Below are positions 57,379 to 64,000 of a DNA stretch of 64,000 nucleotides, one piece after another (positions within the stretch are counted from its first letter, which is position 1; each line of letters starts with the position of its first letter). The notes beneath the pieces are model-generated. The model was given only the letters and a program-made list of their open reading frames with translations. It was not told the origin of the DNA and made no database searches. Origin of the DNA: DASUTB01 sp036374835 (GTDB lineage Bacteria > Actinomycetota > Actinomycetes > Jiangellales > Jiangellaceae); assembly GCA_036374835.1 (NCBI GenBank), contig DASUTB010000023.1, forward strand, positions 69,938 to 133,937. Reading direction: 5' to 3'. The translations under genes were made by a program, and so were the position numbers.

Positions 57379-58473
57379 TCATTCCGTCGTGGCCGGGACC
57401 GGGCGGGACGTCGTGGCGATCGTTGCCGAGCCGATCACGCGGGTGCCGTCGTAGAGGACGATCGCCTGACCAGGCGCCACACCACGCTGCGGCTCGACGA
57501 AGCGGACCGTGAGCGCGTCGCCGTCCCACACCGCCACCGCGGGCACGGGCGTACCGTGCGCACGGAACTGCGCCAGGCAGGACGTCTCCCCCACCGGTTC
57601 CGGGCCGCACCATCGCGGCGAGGCTCCGGTGACTTCGTCCACGTCAAGCGCTTCGGCCGGGCCCACCGTGACGCGATTGTCAACCGGCGAGATGTTGAGC
57701 ACGTAGCGCGGCTTGCCGTCCGGCGCCGGACGTCCGATCTTCAAGCCCTTGCGCTGCCCGACCGTGAATGCGTAGGCACCATCGTGCGAGCCCAGCACCG
57801 CACCGGACTCGTCCACGACCTCGCCGGGCGCCGTCCCGATCTTGTCGTGCAGGAAGCCGGCGGTGTCGCCGTTCGTGATGAAGCAGATGTCGTGGCTGTC
57901 CGGCTTGTCGGCGACCGAGAGCCCGCGCCGGTCGGCCTCCGCGCGCACGTCGGACTTCAGGGAATCGCCGAGCGGGAACATCGCGCCAGCCAACTGCCGC
58001 GCGTCCAGAACGCCCAGAACGTAGGACTGGTCCTTGTCGGGGTCGACGGCGCGGTGCAGCTCGCGACCGTCCGGCCCGTTCACGATCTGCGCGTAGTGGC
58101 CGGTGCACACCGCGTCGAAGCCCAGGGCAAGCGCCCGGTCCAGCACGGCGGCGAACTTGATCTTCTCGTTGCAGCGTAGGCACGGGTTCGGTGTGCGTCC
58201 GGCCGCGTATTCGGCCACGAAGTCGTCGACCACGTCCTCGCGGAACCGCTCGGCCAGATCCCAGACGTAGAACGGGATGCCCATGACGTCCGCCGCCCGG
58301 CGCGCGTCCCGCGAGTCCTCCAGCGTGCAGCACCCGCGCGCACCGCTACGGAACGACTGCGGGTTCGACGACAGCGCGAGATGCACGCCCGTCACGTCAT
58401 GCCCGGCATCCACGCAGCGCGCGGCCGCGACGGCCGAGTCGACACCGCCGGACATGGCGGCCAGAACTTTCAT
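57379..58473 (-). CDS. mnmA: tRNA-specific 2-thiouridylase
   Basis: 364 residues. It thiolates U34 of tRNA-Glu, -Gln and -Lys using sulfur from a cysteine desulfurase. The PP-loop ATP-binding motif SGGVDSAV lies at residues 8-15; the catalytic cysteines are Cys98 in NPCLRCNEKIKF and Cys197 in HDICFIT. The ATG at 58473 overlaps the stop of the cysteine desulfurase gene (ATGA), so donor and user are translated together. The usual substrates tRNA-Glu and tRNA-Gln are both encoded in this window. Confidence 0.95.
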   Translation of the reverse strand: MKVLAAMSGGVDSAVAAARCVDAGHDVTGVHLALSSNPQSFRSGARGCCTLEDSRDARRAADVMGIPFYVWDLAERFREDVVDDFVAEYAAGRTPNPCLRCNEKIKFAAVLDRALALGFDAVCTGHYAQIVNGPDGRELHRAVDPDKDQSYVLGVLDARQLAGAMFPLGDSLKSDVRAEADRRGLSVADKPDSHDICFITNGDTAGFLHDKIGTAPGEVVDESGAVLGSHDGAYAFTVGQRKGLKIGRPAPDGKPRYVLNISPVDNRVTVGPAEALDVDEVTGASPRWCGPEPVGETSCLAQFRAHGTPVPAVAVWDGDALTVRFVEPQRGVAPGQAIVLYDGTRVIGSATIATTSRPVPATTE

Positions 58474-59672
58474 TTCCCATCCTTCGACGCGTTGACGTAG
58501 CCGGCCGCCTTCGCCCGCTCGACGGCGGGGCCGAGGGCGGCCACAAGGGCATCAACGTCCGAGGCCGTCGATGTGTGCCCGAGCGAGAACCGCAGCGATC
58601 CGCGAGCCAGCAGCGGGTCCGCACCCATCGCCAGCAGCACGTGAGACGGCTCCGGCACGCCGGCCGCGCACGCCGAACCGGTGGAGCACTGGATGTCCTG
58701 CGCGTCGAGTAACAAGAGCAACGAGTCGCCCTCACAGCCTGGGAATGACACGTGCGCGATATTCGGCAGCCGCTGCGCCGGGTCGTCCGTTCCGTTGACC
58801 ACTGCGTCCGGGACGGCCCTGCGCACACCGTCGACGAGGTCCTCGCGCAGGCTCGCCAGCCGGGCCGCGGACTCCTCCCGGCCGGCCGTGACGTGGTCGA
58901 CCGCGACCGCGAGCCCGGCGATGGACGCGGCGTCGAGCGTCCCGGAGCGCACGTCACGCTCCTGGCCGCCGCCGTGCAGCACCGGAACAAGCTCGGTCTC
59001 ACGGCGGGCGAGCAGCGCACCGGATCCGACCGGTCCGCCGATCTTGTGCCCGCTGATCGTCATGGTGTCCAGGCCACTGGCCGCGAAGTCGACCGGCACG
59101 GCGCCCACCGCCTGAACCGCGTCGGCATGCACCGGCACACCTTGTTGGGCCGCCGCGGCCACGATCGCGCGGATCGGCTGCAGTGTGCCGACCTCGTTGT
59201 TCGCCCACATGACGCTCACCAGCGCGACGGACTCGGGGTCGCGGGCAAGCGTGTCGTGCAGCGCATCGACGTTGAGCCGACCGTTGCGATCGACCGGGAG
59301 CAACTCGACGTCCGCACCCTCGGACTTACCCAGCCACTCGGCGGCGTCCAGCACGGCGTGATGCTCCACCGCAGAGATGAGCACACGCGTGCGGCGCGGA
59401 TCGGCGGCCCGGCGCGCCCAGTACAGACCTTTGACGGCGAGGTTGTCCGCCTCGGTGCCGCCTGAGGTGAACACGACCTCGCTCGGGTTCGCACCGAGCG
59501 CCGCCGCGATCGCCTCGCGCGATTCCTCGACCACCTTGCGGGCCCGCCGTCCCGCCCGGTGCTGCGAGGACGGGTTGCCGATCTCCGCTCGCATCTGCGC
59601 CGCCACGACCTCGACCACCTCCGGCAAGACCGGCGTGGTCGCAGCATGATCGAGGTAGACGAGATCGGGCAT
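58470..59672 (-). CDS. Cysteine desulfurase (IscS/NifS family)
   Basis: 400 residues, class V PLP aminotransferase fold. It takes sulfur from cysteine, forming a persulfide for tRNA thiolation and Fe-S assembly. The PLP lysine is Lys210 in SGHKIGGP and the catalytic cysteine is Cys329 in IQCSTGSACAAG. YLDHAATTPV at the N-terminus is typical of IscS. Overlaps mnmA. In M. tuberculosis the same pair is iscS-trmU (Rv3025c-Rv3024c). Confidence 0.95.
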   Translation of the reverse strand: MPDLVYLDHAATTPVLPEVVEVVAAQMRAEIGNPSSQHRAGRRARKVVEESREAIAAALGANPSEVVFTSGGTEADNLAVKGLYWARRAADPRRTRVLISAVEHHAVLDAAEWLGKSEGADVELLPVDRNGRLNVDALHDTLARDPESVALVSVMWANNEVGTLQPIRAIVAAAAQQGVPVHADAVQAVGAVPVDFAASGLDTMTISGHKIGGPVGSGALLARRETELVPVLHGGGQERDVRSGTLDAASIAGLAVAVDHVTAGREESAARLASLREDLVDGVRRAVPDAVVNGTDDPAQRLPNIAHVSFPGCEGDSLLLLLDAQDIQCSTGSACAAGVPEPSHVLLAMGADPLLARGSLRFSLGHTSTASDVDALVAALGPAVERAKAAGYVNASKDGK

Positions 59673-59700
59673 CGTCTACCAGACTACGTGGTCCCCCCGG

Positions 59701-60195
59701 TCAGTCGTCACCCTCGATGGCGGCATCCGGCTCGCCATCCACGCAACGGACGCTGATCTCGACCTCCTGATCGCCCGACTCGAACTCCAACCTCACCTCG
59801 CGCGCCGGTCCGCGCTCGGCGTCGTCGACCCGGAACCCCTGCGCCGGGCTCCAGGACAGCGCCTCGACGCGGTCGCCCGCCGTACACCGCACGACGACCG
59901 TGCCTCCCCGGCTCGTGATCACGGTCGGCTCCGCAGGGGATCCGGTCGTATCGTTCTGCGGTGTGCCGGTCGCTTCCGGTGTTCGCGACGGTGTCGCGGC
60001 CGGCTCGGGAGGTGGCGTCACCGTCGCAAGCGCATCGGTGACCTGCTGCTGATCAAGCGGACCGGTCGAGCTGCCGAAGATTCCAGTGCCGATGGACGAG
60101 ACCGCCGCGAGCGCAACACCTGTCGCCACTGCGGCTGCGCCCAGCCACCCTAGAGCAACGATGACCAGGCGCTGCGCCCGCGAGCGTTCTGCCAC
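59701..60195 (-). CDS. Membrane-anchored hypothetical protein
   Basis: 164 residues. A basic N-terminus and one membrane segment (ALGWLGAAAVATGVALAAVSSI) are followed by a Thr/Pro-rich linker and a C-terminal domain of about 70 residues with two cysteines (VVVRCTAGDRVEAL, ISVRCVDGEPD) that could form a disulfide outside the cell. No family recognised by name. GTG 60195. It is divergent from the response-regulator gene and may be part of the same stimulus response. Confidence 0.65.
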   Translation of the reverse strand: MAERSRAQRLVIVALGWLGAAAVATGVALAAVSSIGTGIFGSSTGPLDQQQVTDALATVTPPPEPAATPSRTPEATGTPQNDTTGSPAEPTVITSRGGTVVVRCTAGDRVEALSWSPAQGFRVDDAERGPAREVRLEFESGDQEVEISVRCVDGEPDAAIEGDD

Positions 60196-60263
60196 GGCTC
60201 AGAGTATGTCCCAGCGCCGGTTAAGCCGCGGCTAAGGCACCGTCAAGGCGACGTTGTGACCGT

Positions 60264-60296
60264 TGGAAAACGATGTCCGTCGGATACATTTCGACC
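60264..60296 (+). promoter_or_regulatory. Putative promoter of the two-component operon
   Basis: TTGGAA (60264-60269), 16-bp spacer, then TACATT (60286-60291). Transcription would begin at about 60297, the first base of the GTG start codon, giving a leaderless mRNA. Confidence 0.4.
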
Positions 60297-60983
60297 GTGG
60301 CACACGTCCTGCTCATCGAAGACGACGCGACGATCCGGCAGCGGCTGGTTCGTGCGCTCGGCGAGCACGGCCATGCGGTGACGACTGCGGCAACCGGCTC
60401 CGAGGGCCTTCAGCTGGCCGTCGCCGAACGGCCGGACCTCGTCGTGCTCGACCTGGGTCTCCCCGATCTCGACGGCCGGGAAGTGTTGACGATGCTGCGC
60501 GCGGTATCGGACACCCCGGTGATCGTGGCCACCGCCCGCGACGCCGAACCGGAGATCGTCGCGGCGCTGAACGCCGGCGCGGACGACTACCTGGTCAAAC
60601 CGTTCGGCGGCGCGCAACTGCACGCCCGTATCGGCGCGGTCCTTCGCCGAACCGACTCCGACTCCGATGCGGACCCGACCGTCGCCGTCGGTGGCCTGCG
60701 GATAAACCCACGCTCGCGCGAGGCCACCCTGGACGGGCGAACACTCGACCTCACGCCGCGTGAGTTCGACCTGCTCCACTACCTGGCGAACCGCGCCGGT
60801 GACGTGGTGACCAAACGGCAGCTGCTGACCGACGTGTGGCAGCTGCCGTACGGCGGTGCCGACAAGACGGTGGACGTGCATCTGTCCTGGTTGCGGCGCA
60901 AGCTCGGCGAAACCGGCCAGCAGCCGAGCTACCTGCACACCGTGCGCGGCGTGGGCGTCAAACTCAGCCCGCCGGCCGGATGA
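60297..60983 (+). CDS. OmpR/PhoB-family response regulator
   Basis: 228 residues. Receiver domain with acidic Asp9-Asp10, phospho-acceptor Asp52 in VLDLGLPDLDG and Lys101 in LVKPFGG; C-terminal winged helix with RINPRSREATLDG, LTPREFDLLHYLA and VDVHLSWLRRKL. The start GTG 60297 gives the canonical VAHVLLIEDD; it appears leaderless. The histidine kinase gene starts 16 bp downstream, so the pair is an operon with the PepSY gene behind it. Confidence 0.92.
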   Translation: MAHVLLIEDDATIRQRLVRALGEHGHAVTTAATGSEGLQLAVAERPDLVVLDLGLPDLDGREVLTMLRAVSDTPVIVATARDAEPEIVAALNAGADDYLVKPFGGAQLHARIGAVLRRTDSDSDADPTVAVGGLRINPRSREATLDGRTLDLTPREFDLLHYLANRAGDVVTKRQLLTDVWQLPYGGADKTVDVHLSWLRRKLGETGQQPSYLHTVRGVGVKLSPPAG

Positions 60984-60999
60984 ACGCCGGGCGAAGTCG

Positions 61000-62295
61000 A
61001 TGAGGCGATCCCTGGCCATCCTCGTCGCGGCCACGACGTCGCTCGTGCTCGTGGCGTTCCTGATTCCGCTGGCGCTGCTGATCCGGTCCGCCACGTCCGA
61101 GCAGGCCGTCGCCGCGGCGACCGGTGAGGCCAACGCACTGGTGTCGGTGGTGGCGACGGCCGATCGGGAAACCGCCGCCCTGGCCGCGGAGCAGTCCTCA
61201 GGAGTCACCGGCCATCCGTTCACCATTTACTACCCCGACGGCACGACACTCGGCGACCCGGAGCCGGCCGGCCCGGCGGTGGATCTGGCGCTGCGCGGCC
61301 AGAGCCTCACCGCCGAAGCCGAGGGTGGTCTGGAGATCGTCGTGGCGGTCGAGCTCGTCGACGGGGGCACCGGAGCGATCAGGACGTTCGTGACGAACGC
61401 GGAGCGCACCGATGGCGTCCTGCGATCCTGGCTGATCCTCGGCATCCTCGGGTTGGGCCTCGTCGGCCTGGGTGTCGTGGTCGCCGACCGGCTGGCCTCG
61501 ACCATGGTGCGACCCATCGTCCACGCCGCTGAAGTTGCCCACCGGCTCGCCGGTGGTCAACTCGACGCCAGGGCGCATGTCGCCGGTCCGCCGGAGTCAC
61601 GGGCGGTCGCAGCCGGCCTCAACCACCTAGCCGCACGGATCACGGCAATGCTCCGGCGCGAGCGCGAGTCGCTGGCCGACCTCTCGCACCGGCTGCGGAC
61701 TCCGCTCACGGCGCTGCGTCTGGACGGTGAAGCCCTCCCCGAACCGCACGCCGGCCGAATCGCCGAGAGCGTCGACAACCTCGAGCGTGCCGTGACACAG
61801 GTGATCAACGACGCCCGCGACCGCGGTGTCGAGGTGGGCGGCCCGCCGTGGTGCGACGCCGCAGCCGTTCTCAGCGAACGTCTCGACTTCTGGTCGGTGC
61901 TCGCCGAGGACACCGAACGGCAGGTCACGACGAGCTTGGCCGTGGGACGGGTGCCGGCGCGCTGCCGGCCGGCCGAGCTCGCAGCCGCGCTCGACGCGCT
62001 GCTGGGCAACGTCTTCGCCCACACTCCCGACGGCACACCGTTCGCGATCACACTCGAGCAGCTTGCCGACCGGAGCGTTCGGATCACCATCGCCGACGGC
62101 GGCGGCGGCATCAGCCTCGCCGACCCCGTGGGCAGGGGCACGTCAAGCGCGGCATCGACCGGTTTGGGACTCGACATCGCGCGCCGGGTGGCCGAGTCGT
62201 CCGGCGGCGGGCTGACGATCGGTGAGTCCCACCTCGGCGGCGCGGCCGTCAGCCTGCGCCTCGGCGCACCCGGACCGGGCGAGCCCACGCCTTAA
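61000..62295 (+). CDS. Sensor histidine kinase
   Basis: 431 residues. Two membrane segments (about 8-28 and 143-163) flank an outer sensor loop of about 110 residues; a HAMP domain (STMVRPIVHAAEVAHRLAGG) leads into the dimerisation helix with His230 (LADLSHRLRTPLTALRLD) and an HATPase with N-box LGNVFAHTPDG, G1 ADGGGGISL and G2 GLGLDIARRVAESSGGG. ATG 61000. It probably phosphorylates the response regulator encoded just upstream. Confidence 0.92.
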   Translation: MRRSLAILVAATTSLVLVAFLIPLALLIRSATSEQAVAAATGEANALVSVVATADRETAALAAEQSSGVTGHPFTIYYPDGTTLGDPEPAGPAVDLALRGQSLTAEAEGGLEIVVAVELVDGGTGAIRTFVTNAERTDGVLRSWLILGILGLGLVGLGVVVADRLASTMVRPIVHAAEVAHRLAGGQLDARAHVAGPPESRAVAAGLNHLAARITAMLRRERESLADLSHRLRTPLTALRLDGEALPEPHAGRIAESVDNLERAVTQVINDARDRGVEVGGPPWCDAAAVLSERLDFWSVLAEDTERQVTTSLAVGRVPARCRPAELAAALDALLGNVFAHTPDGTPFAITLEQLADRSVRITIADGGGGISLADPVGRGTSSAASTGLGLDIARRVAESSGGGLTIGESHLGGAAVSLRLGAPGPGEPTP

Positions 62296-62399
62296 CCGAC
62301 TCTTAGGTCACGCGCAGCGTGGCGCTAGGGCTTCGTGCCGGACGCTCGATATCGAGGTCGCCCACCAGGGGCTGCCAACGATCCGAGAGGTAGAAGATC

Positions 62400-62852
62400 A
62401 TGAAACGACCGAGCAGCCGGACGATCGCCGCCGCAGTCGGAGCACTCGCGCTATCCGGCGTCGCAGTGGCCGCCGTCGCGGCGTCCGACGATACGACCGA
62501 ACCGGCCGCGACCGAACCGGCGACGACGCAGACCGACGTCGATCAACCGTCCGAGGAGCCGAGCGAGTCTCCGAGTGCGACCGACTCGCCGGCTCCGCGT
62601 ACCTCGGACGGCGTGACGAGCGAGCAAGCCGTCGCCATCGCCGAGCAGGCTCTGGCCGAACTCGGTGGAGTCCCGGCCATGCGAGAGGTCGAGCGGGAGT
62701 TCGAGCACGGCCGCGACGTCTGGGAGGTCGAGTTCGGACGCGAGCACGAGGTCGACGTGGACGCGGTGACGGGCGAGGTCATCAAGATCGAAATAGACGA
62801 CGACGATGACGACGACCGGGACTGGGACGACGACGACCGGTACGACGACTGA
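62400..62852 (+). CDS. Secreted PepSY-domain protein with poly-Asp tail
   Basis: 150 residues. A signal peptide (residues 1-28) is followed by a Thr/Ser/Glu/Pro-rich linker and one PepSY domain (TSEQAVAIAEQALAELGG, VWEVEFGREHEVDVDAVTGEVIKI). The last 17 residues are almost only Asp with Arg and Trp, a likely divalent-cation-binding tail. PepSY proteins often modulate proteases or kinase sensing; here the gene follows the two-component operon by 105 bp, so it is probably the regulated or co-regulated output. ATG 62400 with GAGAGG upstream. Confidence 0.83.
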   Translation: MKRPSSRTIAAAVGALALSGVAVAAVAASDDTTEPAATEPATTQTDVDQPSEEPSESPSATDSPAPRTSDGVTSEQAVAIAEQALAELGGVPAMREVEREFEHGRDVWEVEFGREHEVDVDAVTGEVIKIEIDDDDDDDRDWDDDDRYDD

Positions 62853-62869
62853 CCGACAGGTCTTCTCGA

Positions 62870-62908
62870 GCAGATCGCGGTGGGCATCTCGTGCTCCCCG
62901 CGATCTGC
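62870..62908. terminator. Terminator-like hairpin after the PepSY gene
   Basis: GCAGATCGCGG (62870-62880) pairs perfectly with CCGCGATCTGC (62898-62908). It lies 18 bp after the PepSY stop; no T-run follows. Confidence 0.55.
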
Positions 62909-62955
62909 CGTCGCGCCGGCGGCTGTAGATCTACGTCCTGGATACAGTTGCGCGC

Positions 62956-63798
62956 ATGGAGTTGGCACGCTTCGACGACGACCTCACACGCCGTCTGCTG
63001 AACCACGTCGGTCATGAACCACGGGAGCGATCCGTTGCCGATCTGACCGCGCTCCAGCACGCCTTTCTCGACCACGTTCCATACGAGAACCTCGACATCC
63101 ACATCGGACGTGCCACCACGATCGACCCGGTCGAGTCAGCGCGCCGCATCTTGCGCGGCCGAGGGGGCTATTGCTTTCACCTCAATGGCGCGTTCGCCTC
63201 GCTGCTGCTGAGCCTCGGATACCAGGTCACGCTGGCACGGGGCAAGGTGACCGGTCGCGATGACGGTGAACTCGGCAACCACATGGTGGTGATGGTGCAT
63301 CTTGACGGCGACACCTGGCTGCCGGAGGTAGGGCTGGGCGACGGCTACCGTGACCCGATTCCGCTGCGGGCCGGAGTTATCCGCCAGCCTCCGTTTCAGT
63401 ACGAGTTGAAGCGACTCGACTCCGGACGGTGGCGCTTCGGACACGACCAGCGAGCCACCATCGAAGGCATCGACTTCGAGCCCGATCCGGTACCGCTCAC
63501 CGCGTTCGAGCCGAACCATTCGTTCCTCTCAGCGGCACCGGCGTCGCGATTCGTTCGCAATCTGGTCGTCCAGCAGCGCCGGCACGACCACACGCTGATC
63601 CTGCGCGGTTGCGTACGGATCCACACCGGAGCGCACGGCATCGCCGAGCGCCACGTTGTTGATCAGGTGGAGTGGTGGGCACTCATCGCTGACGAGTTCG
63701 GCCTGAACATCGATGACATCGACGGCCGCGAGCGCCAAGGTCTATGGCACCGCATCAGGCACGAACACGACGAGTGGGTGGCCGCCGGTCGTCGATGA
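62956..63798 (+). CDS. nat: Arylamine N-acetyltransferase
   Basis: 280 residues. It transfers acetyl (or propionyl) groups from CoA to arylamines and hydrazines; mycobacterial NAT acetylates isoniazid. The Cys-His-Asp triad is Cys73 (RGGYCFHLN), His109 (GNHMVVMV) and Asp129 (VGLGDGY), at nearly the same spacing as in M. smegmatis NAT. ATG 62956. It converges on etfA with a 19-bp gap. Confidence 0.93.
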   Translation: MELARFDDDLTRRLLNHVGHEPRERSVADLTALQHAFLDHVPYENLDIHIGRATTIDPVESARRILRGRGGYCFHLNGAFASLLLSLGYQVTLARGKVTGRDDGELGNHMVVMVHLDGDTWLPEVGLGDGYRDPIPLRAGVIRQPPFQYELKRLDSGRWRFGHDQRATIEGIDFEPDPVPLTAFEPNHSFLSAAPASRFVRNLVVQQRRHDHTLILRGCVRIHTGAHGIAERHVVDQVEWWALIADEFGLNIDDIDGRERQGLWHRIRHEHDEWVAAGRR

Positions 63799-63817
63799 TC
63801 AGCGGCGCCGGGTTGGC

Positions 63818-64000
63818 TCAGCCTTTGCGCTTGGTGATCTCGTCGACGGCTTGGGGTAGCACGGTGTGCAGGTCGCCGACGACGCCGAAGTCGGCCATGG
63901 CGAAGATGGGTGCTTCGGCGTCTTTGTTGACCACGACGATGGTCTTGGATGTTTGCATGCCGGCGCGGTGCTGGATCGCCCCGGAGATGCCGGCGGCGAC
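63818..64000 (-). CDS. etfA: Electron transfer flavoprotein alpha subunit, C-terminal part
   Basis: Only the last 60 codons are in the window; the gene continues past the right edge. The sequence GISGAIQHRAGMQTSKTIVVV followed by DAEAPIFAMADFGVVGDL is the FAD-binding signature near the EtfA C-terminus. ETF carries electrons from acyl-CoA dehydrogenases. Presence next to the cysteine desulfurase region fits the M. tuberculosis order (fixB, Rv3028c). Confidence 0.92.
   Translation of the reverse strand, partial: VAAGISGAIQHRAGMQTSKTIVVVNKDAEAPIFAMADFGVVGDLHTVLPQAVDEITKRKG

Noticed and set aside
1..64000. CRISPR array, prophage or integrative element
   Set aside because: No regularly spaced repeats, cas, integrase, terminase or transposase genes were seen; the palindromic repeats are scattered, not arrayed.

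Overview
The window is a 64 kb stretch of very high-GC DNA whose gene content and order point to an actinobacterium (Actinomycetota). The run gltX - FAH hydrolase - leuB - serA - ilvC - ilvN - ilvB - gatB - gatA - gatC - ligA - MetE-like protein - mnmA - cysteine desulfurase - etfA follows the order known from Mycobacterium tuberculosis (roughly Rv2992c to Rv3028c) and Streptomyces. Many GTG starts, several apparently leaderless transcripts, an F420-type oxidoreductase, HspR-type (HAIR) operators and DtxR/IdeR-type iron boxes agree with this. I cannot assign a genus from sequence alone.

Layout. 1-2,200: Bcr/CflA efflux pump (partial), nicotinamidase, TetR regulator, tRNA-Glu and tRNA-Gln. 2,300-6,100: CPBP protease, gltX, FAH-family hydrolase, LapA-like protein. 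6,150-21,600: a branched-chain amino acid and serine block (cimA, ilvE, leuB, serA, ilvC, ilvN, ilvB, ilvD), interrupted by a DedA protein, a MerR regulator and an AAA ATPase. Together these enzymes convert pyruvate to isoleucine (citramalate route) and valine, and supply late leucine and serine steps. cimA and ilvB each have a leader with a short ORF, a hairpin and an intrinsic terminator, so both look attenuated. 21,600-29,700: BNR-repeat protein, Eis-like acetyltransferase, 2-hydroxyacid dehydrogenase, membrane-tethered metalloprotease, sugar-dehydrogenase-like lipoprotein, FAD oxidoreductase.

29,690-36,970 is the most interesting part. A ferric-iron ABC importer (binding protein, fused permease, ATPase) is translationally coupled to a protein fusing a flippase-like membrane domain to a GT2 glycosyltransferase. 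Divergent from the importer, across a shared iron-box-like operator, lies a GT-C-type membrane glycosyltransferase. Converging on that gene with no gap is a 61-residue lipoprotein with a Gly/Ser/Thr-rich tail, which has its own near-consensus iron box. I propose an iron-starvation-induced surface-glycosylation module in which GT2 charges a lipid carrier, the flippase domain moves it, GT-C transfers the sugar, and the small lipoprotein may be the acceptor. This is inference.

36,990-43,530: DUF2786 protein, TrpB2, F420-type oxidoreductase and a polar amino acid ABC importer. 43,640-47,150: gatCAB operon with a small ORF inside it. 47,280-50,700: YihY membrane protein, PadR regulator with a DUF1707 protein, an unknown gene and hsp20 under two HspR boxes. 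50,800-59,700: ligA with a DinB/DUF664 remnant behind it, MetE-like protein, TetR/hydrolase pair, sugar transferase, mnmA and cysteine desulfurase. 59,700-64,000: a two-component system with a PepSY protein, arylamine N-acetyltransferase, and the end of etfA.

Five copies of one intergenic palindromic repeat family (about 75-95 bp) are spread through the window, plus one unrelated MITE-like element with 25-bp terminal inverted repeats between ilvC and serA. No rRNA, CRISPR array, transposase or phage genes were seen.
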